DNA of 64,000 bases from Streptomyces aculeolatus (GCF_020400605.1 NZ_JAINRD010000001.1:744001-808000); one strand, 5' to 3'. Positions 1 to 8,230 are shown, counted from the stretch's first letter. The notes: generated from the sequence alone by a model not told the origin. Translations and numbers: made by a program.

Positions 1-746
1 TGCAGGTGGGTGGCGAGGTCGTACAGCGGATCACCGATCAGGGCCAGCTCCCAGTCGATGGTCCAGAGACCGTCGTCCTCGTCGACGATGAGGTTCGCGC
101 GGTGAACGTCCCCATGCAGCAGCCCGAAGGGGCGTGGGGTCATGCGCTCGAGCTCGGTGTGGAGGGAGCGCATCGAGGCGGTGGCCGACGCCGGATGGAT
201 GCCCAGGCTGTGGAAAAGTGCCTCGAAGTGCGAGAGGGAGTGCGCGACCACGTCGGTGAAGGTGAACCGGACGAGATCCCGGGCGAACGCCGTGCTGCCA
301 CGGTCCTCCGGCAGGGGCGAGTGGAGCGCGAGCAGCGCGGGATCGTGGGATTCGACGGCCAGCAGCTCCTGGAAGAGCCGGAAAATCTGGTCGACGAACT
401 CGGCGGGCACTTCTTCTCCCGGCCGCGAGACCTCCGCCAGCGTGCTTCCCACGATGAAGCTCTGGACAGTGAGGGAGTCGATGCGGCCGACCTCCGGGAT
501 ACGGGACACGCGTCCCGCCAGCCTGGCGAGCAGATCGTCCTCGGAGCCGAAGCACCTGCGGTCGAACCACAGCAGTCCGGGGCGGGGGTCCCGCAGCTTC
601 ACCCACCCGGCCGACTGCCCGAACAGGCCGGACGCGGCGCTGAGCCGGACCGCGTATGTCTCGTGGTGGTATCCGGGCAGCGGCCCCACGACCTGCTCCG
701 CCGCGGCGAAGAGGGCCTGAAGAGGGGATGCTTGGGAGGCCGGCAT
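1..746 (-). CDS. APH-family phosphotransferase (3' end beyond window)
   Basis: Small-molecule kinase of the aminoglycoside phosphotransferase fold. The frame starts at ATG 746 (MPASQASPLQ) and stays open to the window edge, so the C-terminus is missing. The catalytic loop reads HGDVHRANLIVD and the metal-binding segment TIDWELALIGDPLYDL, the usual Brenner-type motifs. The lobe before it has the expected spacing, so the visible part looks intact. The substrate cannot be told: the family includes antibiotic, choline, homoserine and fructosamine kinases. It lies 102 bp downstream of the co-directional HAD gene and may share its transcript. No strong Shine-Dalgarno precedes the ATG. Confidence 0.8.
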   Translation of the reverse strand, partial: MPASQASPLQALFAAAEQVVGPLPGYHHETYAVRLSAASGLFGQSAGWVKLRDPRPGLLWFDRRCFGSEDDLLARLAGRVSRIPEVGRIDSLTVQSFIVGSTLAEVSRPGEEVPAEFVDQIFRLFQELLAVESHDPALLALHSPLPEDRGSTAFARDLVRFTFTDVVAHSLSHFEALFHSLGIHPASATASMRSLHTELERMTPRPFGLLHGDVHRANLIVDEDDGLWTIDWELALIGDPLYDLATHL

Positions 747-848
747 CGGTCGGGGTGTCCTCGGCTGTGGCGAGCGGGTGTTGCAGTGATCAGGGAAGAT
801 TACTCGGCTGCGACCTGTGTCGTCCCGTCGACGCCACTGAGACACCAG

Positions 849-1568
849 CTAATTGTCGGGGGGACGGACGACGGCACCGGCGGTGCCGCGTATCGCCTGG
901 AGTACTTCTTTCATCGAGCCGACGATGAGCTGCACTTCTTCCTGCTTCAGGGCCTCGGCCTTCGGCGTTGTACGTGCGTAGCCGACGAAGGCGACGCCCA
1001 CGTCCTTGGCGGCCGCCCAGTCCGAAGGGGTGTCCCCGATCATGAGGCATTCACCGGGCTCGGTGCCGGTCGACTTCAGCGCGCGCGACAGGCAGTCCGG
1101 GTCGGGTTTGAGCAGGATCGGGTCTGCCTGACGGCCGTGGACGTGGGGGGAGAAGTACTTGTCGAGTCCGTACCGGTTCAGATAGACGCGGATGGCGGTC
1201 GCCGAGTTGTTCGACGTGACGGCCAGCGTCCGGCCCTGACCGTGCAACTCCTCGATCAGCGCGTGGGCGCTCGGAGTGCTGGCGGCCGAGCCCGCCGCCG
1301 TCTCCTCCTCCTGCGTGAGCTTTTGCTCGACGGTACGTATCAACTCGTGGCCCGGCGCCGCGTGAAGGGCGGCACGGAGGATGCTGTGCGGGTCGTGCGG
1401 CTCGTACTCGTCACCCGCCAGCAGGCGGGGTGCTTTGTCGTCCAGCAGCTTGCGCAGCCGCCCCGCGACGAGGGCGGCCGGGTGCTCGGAGAACAGCCGG
1501 CAGATCGGTCCGTCGAAGTCGAAGAACACGCACTTGGCCGAGTCGAGCGCTGCTGCGAGGGGGGTCAT
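849..1568 (-). CDS. HAD-superfamily hydrolase
   Basis: Phosphatase-like HAD enzyme of about 239 aa, presumed cytoplasmic. Motif I is FFDFDGPICRLF near the N-terminus with its nucleophilic Asp, motif II is VTSNNS, and the acidic motif IV is MIGDTPSDWAAAK. The arrangement resembles phosphoglycolate phosphatase-like HADs, but the substrate is unknown. I chose ATG 1568 (MTPLAAALD), which starts just before motif I. ATG 1574 and the upstream ATG 1685 are also in frame. It lies between the GntR genes and the APH-type kinase on the same strand; a GntR-promoter-like sequence lies about 210 bp upstream (1782-1800), suggesting shared control. Confidence 0.8.
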   Translation of the reverse strand: MTPLAAALDSAKCVFFDFDGPICRLFSEHPAALVAGRLRKLLDDKAPRLLAGDEYEPHDPHSILRAALHAAPGHELIRTVEQKLTQEEETAAGSAASTPSAHALIEELHGQGRTLAVTSNNSATAIRVYLNRYGLDKYFSPHVHGRQADPILLKPDPDCLSRALKSTGTEPGECLMIGDTPSDWAAAKDVGVAFVGYARTTPKAEALKQEEVQLIVGSMKEVLQAIRGTAGAVVRPPDN

Positions 1569-1928
1569 CCGCATCCGATCCGTCGTACGGGGCCGCCATC
1601 CCACGGGTTCAGTGGCCGACCGCGGAACCGGTCGACGAGGTGAGTGCGCGCCGCCGTCGTGCACCTGCCGGTGAGAATGCCGCAAGGGGGGTCTCCATCC
1701 CGTACGCGTCCTGGATGCCGTGACGTTTCTCCGAGTCCGCTCTGACTCGCCGAACGCCGGGGGATCAGTGCCCGGACTGCACCGTACAACGGCCGGTCAT
1801 TTTCGGGCAGTCGGCAGTACAGCCAATGCACCGCGCTGCTCACGATCGGACGGAACCGGCATCCCAGTCGTGTCCGGCCACCGTGAGCCGCCGGTGCGTC
1901 TCGCCTCGTGCCGCGCAGCCTGCCGTTC
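1569..1928. other. Non-coding gap with a GntR-block-like sequence
   Basis: No convincing gene was found here. A 28-codon minus-strand ORF starting near 1697 has no support. At 1782-1800 the minus strand carries GTTGTACGGT preceded by GACCGGCC, resembling the end of the 34-bp block found upstream of both GntR genes at 2823-2856 and 3863-3896. It may be a promoter or operator for the HAD/kinase pair. Confidence 0.4.
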
Positions 1929-2798
1929 TCAGTAGCCGATGGGGTACGGCACGGCGATGCTCGTCCACAGCGACTCGAACCACATCCGGGAGTGCTCGAC
2001 GAAGGCCGCGTCGTGTTCGTCGCGGCTGTCGGGACCCGAGGAGTAGTGGAAAAGCGGGGCATTGAGGCCGAGGACGTCGTGGATGGCCATCATCTCGTTC
2101 TTGTATTCCACCTCCCGCCGCAGTACCCGGTAGTAACCCATGAGCGCCTCGGTGTCGTTGAGTACGTAGAGCTTGCTGGTGGGGGTGAGGGGTACGCCCC
2201 GGACCTCGACGGACACCTTCGGCACGAGGTTGCGCTCGCGGAGGTTCCGCAGGGTGTGGTGGAGGCTGCGGGCGTGCAGTTCCACCAGGTCGTGCAGGCG
2301 CTGCAGCGGCCGGTCGTCGGTGGGGTCGCCGATCAGCTGGGGGATGGCGAGTTGCGCGTCCGGGCTGGGCACCAGGATGCGGGCGGTGATCGACGCGGGC
2401 GCGCGTTGCTCGCCGGTCGCGATCCGCATGACCGTAGGCGCCAAGGCCTGGGTGAGTGTCTCCGTCGTCAGGTTGAGTGCGTCGAGGGTCACGTGGGGGG
2501 CCCGAAAGGCCAGCTTGATGCGATCCGCCAACTCCACCCCGGCGGCCCGCGGTGCCTCCGTGTCCGGAGAACGCGGCTCGGCGACTCTCGGGGGTGAGCC
2601 CCGGCCGACGTCGGCGAGGAGTTGTTCGCGCTTGAGCAGGTCGAGCGCCTTGCGTACGACGCCGCGCTCGACGTCGAACTCCTCCATCAGCGCCTTCTGC
2701 GTCGGGAGGCTGTCCCCCGGGAGCAGGTCGCCGGACTGGATGCGCGTGCGCAGCGCGTCGGCGACCTGGTCGCGCCTGCTCTGGGTGCCCTGCTTCAC
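1929..2798 (-). CDS. GntR-family transcriptional regulator, copy 1
   Basis: DNA-binding regulator of 289 aa. The winged-helix GntR domain occupies roughly residues 8-70 (RRDQVADALRTRI, LPTQKALMEEFDVERGVVRK). The remaining 220 residues are an effector-type domain that I do not recognise as FCD or UTRA. It is a paralogue of the gene at 2938-3855: the HTH is nearly identical and the C-terminal half clearly related, with shared blocks such as LTPT-KLYVLN-TEAL and DSRD. I chose GTG 2798, preceded by AAGGGTGA; further upstream starts would run into the promoter block. The pair probably arose by tandem duplication. Possible targets are its own promoter, that of its twin, and the HAD/kinase genes. 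Confidence 0.85.
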   Translation of the reverse strand: MKQGTQSRRDQVADALRTRIQSGDLLPGDSLPTQKALMEEFDVERGVVRKALDLLKREQLLADVGRGSPPRVAEPRSPDTEAPRAAGVELADRIKLAFRAPHVTLDALNLTTETLTQALAPTVMRIATGEQRAPASITARILVPSPDAQLAIPQLIGDPTDDRPLQRLHDLVELHARSLHHTLRNLRERNLVPKVSVEVRGVPLTPTSKLYVLNDTEALMGYYRVLRREVEYKNEMMAIHDVLGLNAPLFHYSSGPDSRDEHDAAFVEHSRMWFESLWTSIAVPYPIGY

Positions 2799-2822
2799 GC
2801 GATCACCCTTGTCCACGTGGGT

Positions 2823-2856
2823 ACCGTACAACTATCGGCCAACTCTGACGGGTTGT
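2823..2856 (-). promoter_or_regulatory. 34-bp conserved promoter/operator block, copy B
   Basis: Upstream of GntR copy 1. On the minus strand it reads ACAACCC, six variable bases, then GTTGGCCG, two bases, AGTTGTA and CGGT. The outer ACAAC and GTTGT form an inverted repeat, and TACGGT fits an actinobacterial -10. The same arrangement with the same spacing precedes GntR copy 2 at 3863-3896, so it is probably an autoregulatory operator. Confidence 0.55.
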
Positions 2857-2937
2857 GGTCTGGTTGGCAGGTTGGCTGCCGACCAGAAGCGGGCCGACAA
2901 GGATGGCGGACCGCCTCCGAGGCAGCGTGTCCTGGTG

Positions 2938-3855
2938 TCATGACAGCTCCCTGGCTATCCCTGGGTGCGGCTTCGCGATTTTCTGCCATGCCGATTCGAA
3001 CCACCGTTTGGCGCTGTCGACGTACGCCGCCTCGTGGCGGTCGCGGGAGTCGTGGGTCGAAGAGTGGCGGAACAGGGGGGTGTCGACGCCCAGTACATCG
3101 TAGATGTCCATGTACGCGTCCATGGACTCGTCGCCGGCCGGGGCCGGGACGCGGTTGGGGACGACCTCGTAGAAGCCCGTGAGGGCCTCGGTGCCGTTGA
3201 GGACGTAGAGCTTGGTGGTCGGGGTGAGGGCGACGCCGCGGACCTCGACGGAGAGGTCCTTCACGCGGCCGCGCTCGCGCAGGTACTGCAGGGTGTGCGC
3301 GAAGGCGCGCGCGTGCAGTTCGACCAGGCGGTCCAGGCGCTTGAGCGGGCGCGGGTCGGCCGGGTCCGCGACCAGCAGGGGGAGCGCCAGGTGGGCGTCG
3401 GGGCTGGGGACCATGAGGCGGCAGGTGACCGAGCGGGGGGCGGCGCGGCCGGCGGCGATGGCCATCAGGGTGGGCGCGATCGCCTGGTTGAGGGTCTCGG
3501 TGGTCAGGCTGAAGGCGTCGAGGGTCACGTGGGTGGCCTGAAATGCCACGTCGAGCCGTTCTGCCAACTCCACGCCCGCGGTGAGCGGCGGGGCTTCCTC
3601 GCGGGCGGCGGTGGGCTCCGCGACGGTGGGGGGTGAGCCCCGGCCGACGTCGGCGAGCAGTTGCTCGCGCTTGAGCAGGTCGAGCGCCTTGCGGACGACG
3701 CCCCGCTCCACGTCGAACTCGTCCATCAGGGCTTTCTGGGTCGGCAGGCTGTCGCCCGGGCGGAGATCGCCGGAGTCGATGCGTGCGCGCAGCGCGTCGG
3801 CGACGCGGTCGCGCGCGATCCGGCCGCCGGATGCCGAAGGCTGGTCCCTGCTCAC
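2938..3855 (-). CDS. GntR-family transcriptional regulator, copy 2
   Basis: Regulator of 305 aa, paralogous to the adjacent gene at 1929-2798. GntR helix-turn-helix spans about residues 12-75 (RDRVADALRARI, LPTQKALMDEFDVERGVVRK), followed by a long Pro/Ala linker and the same unrecognised C-terminal domain. Start GTG 3855 is right at the promoter block; a longer open frame upstream runs through the divergent gene region and is not credible. The message may be nearly leaderless. It is divergent from the small membrane protein at 4088, with two palindromes between them, so it or its twin probably controls that gene too. Confidence 0.85.
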   Translation of the reverse strand: MSRDQPSASGGRIARDRVADALRARIDSGDLRPGDSLPTQKALMDEFDVERGVVRKALDLLKREQLLADVGRGSPPTVAEPTAAREEAPPLTAGVELAERLDVAFQATHVTLDAFSLTTETLNQAIAPTLMAIAAGRAAPRSVTCRLMVPSPDAHLALPLLVADPADPRPLKRLDRLVELHARAFAHTLQYLRERGRVKDLSVEVRGVALTPTTKLYVLNGTEALTGFYEVVPNRVPAPAGDESMDAYMDIYDVLGVDTPLFRHSSTHDSRDRHEAAYVDSAKRWFESAWQKIAKPHPGIARELS

Positions 3856-3862
3856 CCCGCCA

Positions 3863-3896
3863 ACCTTACAACTTCCGGCCAACCGGCGGGGGTTGT
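3863..3896 (-). promoter_or_regulatory. 34-bp conserved promoter/operator block, copy C
   Basis: Seven bases upstream of the GntR copy 2 start. On the minus strand: ACAACCC, six variable bases, GTTGGCCG, two bases, AGTTGTA, AGGT. It matches the block at 2823-2856 with no length change, and TAAGGT fits a -10 element. Confidence 0.55.
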
Positions 3897-3911
3897 CTCG
3901 AAAATGTTTTG

Positions 3912-3962
3912 AGTTGGTCACCAACTGGGCACAAGTTAAGCAGAGTTGGTCACCAACTCTGC
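3912..3962. promoter_or_regulatory. Twin palindromic operators
   Basis: Two copies of AGTTGGT-C-ACCAACT (3912-3926 and 3944-3958). Their centres are 32 bp apart, about three helical turns, so dimers would bind the same face. The second copy extends to 11-bp perfect arms from GCAGAGTTGGT at 3940-3950 to ACCAACTCTGC at 3952-3962. They sit between divergent GntR copy 2 and the small membrane protein gene. The half site GTTGG also occurs in the 34-bp blocks, suggesting the same regulator. Confidence 0.65.
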
Positions 3963-4087
3963 GACCCTGGCGGCAACTGGAGGAAGTTGGCGGTGATGGT
4001 CGTCGCCCGGGGCTCGCGCTCTCCCGCTGTCCGAAGGCGCATGGGGGGAGGGGGGACCGCTGCGTACGCAGAAGGGAGGGACCCACC

Positions 4088-4303
4088 ATGCCGGTCGGAA
4101 TCACTCTGGCCATGTCCGCGCTGCTCGTGGGCTTCGAGCGCTTCGTCGAATGGCGCTTCGGCACGGTGGGAGCGATCGGGCTCACCACCTTGCTCGTGGG
4201 GCTCAAGGCGCAGAACGTCACGTGCATGACCATCGGCGGCATCGCGCTCGCCGTGCTGCTGCTCCAGTCCGCCGAGCCCGGCCGCGCCGCGGCCGGGCAG
4301 TGA
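4088..4303 (+). CDS. Small membrane protein (71 aa)
   Basis: Starts at ATG 4088 behind a strong AGGGAGGG ribosome site. Residues about 3-16, 26-42 and 48-64 are hydrophobic (ITLAMSALLVGF, VGAIGLTTLLVGL, IGGIALAVLLLQ), so two to three short membrane segments are likely. It ends in a short Ala/Gly tail. I do not recognise the family with confidence; small proteins of this shape occur among the spread (Spd) and transfer proteins of Streptomyces mobile elements, but that is only a resemblance. The palindrome pair directly upstream suggests tight control by the neighbouring GntR proteins. Confidence 0.7.
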   Translation: MPVGITLAMSALLVGFERFVEWRFGTVGAIGLTTLLVGLKAQNVTCMTIGGIALAVLLLQSAEPGRAAAGQ

Positions 4304-4325
4304 GGCGGAGGAAACCGGAAGACAA

Positions 4326-5582
4326 CTAGAACATGTCGGGACACCACGGTCGGCGCGAGGTGCGCAGCAGGGCGTCCGCCAGCGCGGCGGCGCCCGGGCG
4401 CTCCTCGTCGACCAGGCCCAGGGCGGCGAGCCGCACCGCGGACTCGTCGCCCAGGCAGAGCCGCGCCAGTTCCGCCACGCTCAGGGCGAGGTCGGCGGGC
4501 CGGTCCGTGGGTACGCAGCCGGCGCCGCCCGGGCCGCCGGCGTCCAGCAGGAAGCGTCCGCCGGCCAGGCCGGCCGGGTCGTGCACGTCCAGCACCAGGG
4601 AGCCGGAGGCCGCGTAGTCGCGGGCCTCCAGAAGACGCGGGACGTCCAGTGGCCGCAGCCACAGGTAGTCCGCGTGCGTGGTCACCCGGGCCGCCCGAGG
4701 GTCACCTAGGTAGAGGGGGAGGAGATCGTCGGGCGCCCGGTGGCCCGTATGGATGGTCGTGATCCAGTCGAAGGAGACCAGGTAGCGCCAGAGCGCCCGC
4801 TCCGCGGCCGGGGTGACGGCGAACAGATCGGTCACCGTCAGCTCGTCGTCGGAGAGCTTGCCCGGCCAGTCGCCCCACTTGGCGCGGTACGTGACGAGGC
4901 CGTCCGGCTCGCCGGAAGCCGAGCGGTACAGCGCGTAGAAGGGTTCCTTCCACGGGTCGTCGATGCTGAAGCGGCTCGCGCCCGTGTGCACCCGCCAGCG
5001 GTAGTCGCTCCGGTTCACCGCGCCCGGCATCACCTTGCGGAAGCGGTCGTGCAGCGGCGGGGCGATCTCCCTCACCTCGGCGGCGTCGAGGAGTTCGACC
5101 GTGCCGCCGTCGTCGGGGCCCGCGTAGCGCGGGTCGAGCTGGGCGCGCCGGGTACTCACGTCGTAGCTGGTGGTCCAGGCGGCGGGACCGAAGCCGTAGC
5201 GGCCGTAGATCGGGTACTCGGCGGCGATCAGGCTGGCGACCGCGTCGCCGCGCTCCCTCGCCTCCGCCAGGTCCGCCCGCATCATCCGGCTCAGCAGCCC
5301 GCGCCTGCGGTGCGTCGGCAGGACCGTGACGGCGGACACCGCGCACGAGGGCACCGCGGCCCCGCCCGGAACCGTCAGTTCCTGATCGAAGCTGCGGTAC
5401 GTGCCGACCCACCGCCTGCCGTCGTACGCGCCCCGGGTCCTGGCCAGGTCGCGCTCCTTCACGAAGAGCGCCACGTCCTCCTCGGTGACGGAGGGGGCGC
5501 GGATGAAGCCGGTGTGCAGGGCGCGCATCCAGTCGCCCACGTCGCCCTCGGCGACCGTACGGATCTCGATGCCGTCGCTCAT
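4326..5582 (-). CDS. eis: Eis-family GNAT N-acetyltransferase
   Basis: Acetyl-CoA-dependent N-acetyltransferase of 418 aa resembling mycobacterial Eis, which acetylates aminoglycosides and polyamines at several amines. The N-terminal GNAT domain shows the CoA motif VTVLPTHRRRGLLSRMM followed by AAEYPIYGRYGFGPA. A second GNAT-like and a C-terminal SCP2-like region complete the family length. The chain ends exactly in CPDMF; in Eis the terminal Phe carboxylate acts as catalytic base and a Tyr as acid, and both are available here. ATG 5582 has AGGAG upstream. Whether it gives drug resistance or has a housekeeping role is not visible. It is convergent with the small membrane gene. Confidence 0.88.
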   Translation of the reverse strand: MSDGIEIRTVAEGDVGDWMRALHTGFIRAPSVTEEDVALFVKERDLARTRGAYDGRRWVGTYRSFDQELTVPGGAAVPSCAVSAVTVLPTHRRRGLLSRMMRADLAEARERGDAVASLIAAEYPIYGRYGFGPAAWTTSYDVSTRRAQLDPRYAGPDDGGTVELLDAAEVREIAPPLHDRFRKVMPGAVNRSDYRWRVHTGASRFSIDDPWKEPFYALYRSASGEPDGLVTYRAKWGDWPGKLSDDELTVTDLFAVTPAAERALWRYLVSFDWITTIHTGHRAPDDLLPLYLGDPRAARVTTHADYLWLRPLDVPRLLEARDYAASGSLVLDVHDPAGLAGGRFLLDAGGPGGAGCVPTDRPADLALSVAELARLCLGDESAVRLAALGLVDEERPGAAALADALLRTSRRPWCPDMF

Positions 5583-5652
5583 GACCGCGCTCCTGCTCGC
5601 GGGGACAGCTCTGCCGGGTTCTCGATCATCCGTACACGCTAGGCGCCGTACG

Positions 5653-6684
5653 TCAGAACGTCGCGCGAATTTCCCCGACCTGCTCCCCGCCGCCCAGCAG
5701 CGGCGCCGCCCCGATCCTGGCCAGCACCGGCGACCGCACGCCCAGCAGCTCCAGCGCCCGCGCCAGCACGGGGCCGACGGCCCGCAGCGCCCCGTCGTCG
5801 ACCTTGAACGCCAGCGCCCGCCCGTCCGCCAGCGCCACCGCCTGCACGCCCTCCGCGCCGACCTTCGCCAGCGCCCCCGGCACCCCGCGCATCAGCCACG
5901 TGTCCCACCGCCGGGTGCCCGCGACGTACTCCGGGTGCGCCCGCATCGCGTCCGCCACCCGCCGCTCCGGCGTGCCCGCCGCCGCCAGCACCAGCTGCCG
6001 GAAGCCGCGCGCCAGCGCCGTCAGCGACAGCGACATCAGCGGGGCGCCGCAGCCGTCGACGCCGACGTGCCGCACCTCCTCGCCCGCCGTCTCCTCCACC
6101 ACCTGCCGCGCCAGCCGCTGCAGCGGGTGGTCGGCGGCGAGGTACGACTCCCGCGGCCAGCCGTTCGCGACGCACGCCGCGAGCATCGCGGCGTGCTTGC
6201 CCGAGCAGTTCATGGCCACCCGGTCCCGGGTCAGCCCGGCGGCGAGGTACGCCTCCCGCTCCTCGGGGTCCAGCGGCAGGTCGGGCGGGGTCTGGAGGGC
6301 GTCCTCCGGCAGCCCGGTGCCGGCGAGCATCTTGCGTACGAGATCGAGGTGGAAGCGTTCGCCCGAGTGGCTGGCCGCGGCCAGCGCCAGCCGTTCGCCC
6401 GCCAGCGGCCCCGCGTCCGTACGGGCCCCCGCGTGCAGCACCGCCGCCGCCTGGAACGGCTTGTTCGCCGACCGCGGGAACATCGGCGACGCCACGTCCC
6501 CCCACACCCGCTCCACCCCGCCGTCGGGCGCCAGCAGCACCAGCGACCCGCGGTGCCGCCCCTCGGCGAAGCCGGAGCGGACCACCTCCGCCAGCACGGG
6601 CGCGGGCCCGCCGCCGTACGCGCCCTCCTCGGCCGGCGCCGGGGCGGGGAGCGGCGGCGGGGATATCCAGGTGTCGTCGTGCAT
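5653..6684 (-). CDS. Type II L-asparaginase-like protein (Asparaginase_II family)
   Basis: Predicted to hydrolyse L-asparagine to aspartate and ammonia. The family is the bacterial 'asparaginase II' group common in actinobacteria and unrelated to E. coli AnsB. Recognisable segments are ANKPFQAAAVL, SHSGERFHLD, MNCSGKHAAML and VDGCGAPLMSLSL, in family order over about 343 aa. No signal peptide is evident. Start ATG 6684 (MHDDTW) has GGAAGG upstream; a longer frame begins near 6735. It sits 70 bp downstream of the eis-like gene on the same strand and 62 bp from rsiG. Confidence 0.85.
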   Translation of the reverse strand: MHDDTWISPPPLPAPAPAEEGAYGGGPAPVLAEVVRSGFAEGRHRGSLVLLAPDGGVERVWGDVASPMFPRSANKPFQAAAVLHAGARTDAGPLAGERLALAAASHSGERFHLDLVRKMLAGTGLPEDALQTPPDLPLDPEEREAYLAAGLTRDRVAMNCSGKHAAMLAACVANGWPRESYLAADHPLQRLARQVVEETAGEEVRHVGVDGCGAPLMSLSLTALARGFRQLVLAAAGTPERRVADAMRAHPEYVAGTRRWDTWLMRGVPGALAKVGAEGVQAVALADGRALAFKVDDGALRAVGPVLARALELLGVRSPVLARIGAAPLLGGGEQVGEIRATF

Positions 6685-6746
6685 GGGCGGGCGCCTTCCG
6701 TGCCGGGGACGGCCTCGGGATCTCCGCGCCGTCACGCGGTCAGAAC

Positions 6747-7430
6747 TCAGGACAGCAGGTCGTCGACCTGCGCCTCCCCTTCACGATAGCGGCGCGCGAT
6801 CTCCGCGCTGCACTCGTCCGCCGTGCGCTGCAACCGCTGCCGGCGGCCGGAGATCCGCGCCTCGTAGCCGGCGAGCCGGGCGAGGCCCTGGTGCAGCTCC
6901 TCGTCCGTTCGGGCCGACAGGTCGGAGAGTGCGACCTCCGCGAGCATCTCCTCCGCCAGTTCGCGGTACTCCTCGCGCAGCGGCGGGCCCAGCGTCACGT
7001 GCCGGGCCGAGGCCTGGCGCGGGGAGGGGCCGTCGGTGAGGATCTCGGGCAGCCGGTCGAGCACCGGAGAGTGCGGGCTCGCGCGGCGGCCCAGCTCGGC
7101 GCTGAGGATGTCGATGCGGCCGTGGAGCAGGCGGCGTACGTAGCTGAGGTCGGCCTCCTCCTGCTGCGCCGAGCGGCGCAGCAGGCGCAGTTCGGGCAGG
7201 CCCAGCGCGTCCAGCGGCGCGGTCGGCGCGGCGGGTCCCGGGGCGGCGAGTACGGCGGTGGCGCCGGCCCCGACCGGCGTCGGTGCCGCGGCCCGCGCCC
7301 CCTGGGCGGCCTGCGCAGGTGAGCCGTCCGGGGCGCGCGGCCCCGGCGGGCGGGCCCGGCGGTCGGCGGCCGGGCTGCTGCGCGCGGTCGGTACGGGCGG
7401 CGTGGGCCGCCCGGCTCCGGGAGAGCTCAT
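6747..7430 (-). CDS. rsiG: RsiG, c-di-GMP-dependent anti-sigma factor for WhiG
   Basis: In Streptomyces, RsiG bound to cyclic di-GMP holds the sporulation sigma factor WhiG inactive; it was earlier annotated AmfC. The protein has 227 aa: a disordered Pro/Ala N-terminus to about residue 70, then two long helices. Each helix carries the c-di-GMP signature E(x3)S(x2)R(x3)Q(x3)D. The second is perfect (E190, S194, R197, Q201, D205). The first has His instead of Gln (E92, S96, R99, H103, D107). ATG 7430 lies about 10 nt after GGGGAC. WhiG itself is not in the window. Confidence 0.9.
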   Translation of the reverse strand: MSSPGAGRPTPPVPTARSSPAADRRARPPGPRAPDGSPAQAAQGARAAAPTPVGAGATAVLAAPGPAAPTAPLDALGLPELRLLRRSAQQEEADLSYVRRLLHGRIDILSAELGRRASPHSPVLDRLPEILTDGPSPRQASARHVTLGPPLREEYRELAEEMLAEVALSDLSARTDEELHQGLARLAGYEARISGRRQRLQRTADECSAEIARRYREGEAQVDDLLS

Positions 7431-7612
7431 GCGAGTGTCAGTCCCCTTCGTCCGAAGATGCCGCATCGGCGTGGCGACCTTCCGGACACCGTAGGCAATC
7501 GTGCCATTGCACAGGGCCGTATCGCAGGGAGACGGCGCCCGTTCGGCCCCGCGCACGTTGCGGCGCCCGGGGGCACGGCGGCGCACGTGGCGCCGACGGG
7601 ATAATGCGACGC

Positions 7613-8038
7613 ATGCGAGCGGTGGTGCAGCGCGTGGACGGCGCGCGGGTCGAGGTCGGCGGCGAGACGGTCGGCGAGGTGGTCGGCGAGGGGCTCTGCG
7701 TGCTCGTGGGCGTCACCCACGACGACACCCCCGCGAAGGCCGCGCAACTCGCCCGCAAACTGTGGACGCTGCGCGTGCTGGACGACGAGAAGTCGTGCTC
7801 CGACGCGGCGGCGCCGCTGCTCGTGATCAGCCAGTTCACGCTCTACGGCGACCCCCGCAAGGGCCGCAGGCCGACCTGGCAGGCGGCGGCGCCGGGGGAG
7901 GTGGCGGAGCCGCTCGTCGACGAGGTCGTGGCGCAGCTGCGGGCGCTGGGCGCACAGGTGGAGACCGGGGCGTTCGGCGCGCGGATGCGGGTGACGCTGA
8001 CGAACGACGGCCCGTTCACGGTGCTGGTCGAGGTCTGA
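7613..8038 (+). CDS. dtd: D-aminoacyl-tRNA deacylase
   Basis: Cleaves D-amino acids (and glycine from tRNA-Ala) from mischarged tRNAs. The 141-aa length is typical. The two DTD signatures are present: SQFTLYGD and NDGPFT near the C-terminus, which build the chiral proofreading site. The N-terminus MRAVVQRV matches the family, so ATG 7613 is preferred over the in-frame ATG 7604. It is divergent from rsiG with 182 bp between and convergent with ygfZ. Confidence 0.95.
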   Translation: MRAVVQRVDGARVEVGGETVGEVVGEGLCVLVGVTHDDTPAKAAQLARKLWTLRVLDDEKSCSDAAAPLLVISQFTLYGDPRKGRRPTWQAAAPGEVAEPLVDEVVAQLRALGAQVETGAFGARMRVTLTNDGPFTVLVEV

Positions 8039-8195
8039 GCGGTACGCGGCCGGACGGACCGGGACCGGGCCGTACGGGCCCGCAGCGGGTCCGTATCGCG
8101 CGGCGCGGGGGGCAGACGTACGCACGCGCGGCGTACTGGCGTACGGACCCGCGGAGCGCGGGGGGCGTACGCGACATCCGAGGCGCACGGGAGCA

Positions 8196-8215
8196 CGCCC
8201 CCGCACGCGGGGGCG
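8196..8215. terminator. GC hairpin between convergent genes
   Basis: CGCCCCCGC and GCGGGGGCG face each other over two bases, so a stem of about 7 bp with a 6-base loop is realistic. It lies between the dtd and ygfZ stops and could end both transcripts. There is no T-tract, as is usual in Streptomyces. Confidence 0.45.
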
Positions 8216-8230
8216 CCGCCCCCGCGGTCG

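Noticed and set aside
6..1643. 545-aa plus-strand ORF
   Set aside because: It is antisense to the kinase and HAD genes, which have clear motifs; composition is Arg/Gly/Val shadow type.
1565..2062. 165-aa minus-strand ORF between HAD and GntR genes
   Set aside because: Overlaps GntR copy 1 in another frame, has Ser/Arg/Pro shadow composition and no ribosome site.
3856..4662. Upstream extension of GntR copy 2
   Set aside because: Crosses the operators and the divergent membrane protein gene and lacks a ribosome site.
4326..5582. Resistance island together with the APH-type kinase
   Set aside because: Both families have housekeeping members and no transposase or further resistance genes were found nearby.
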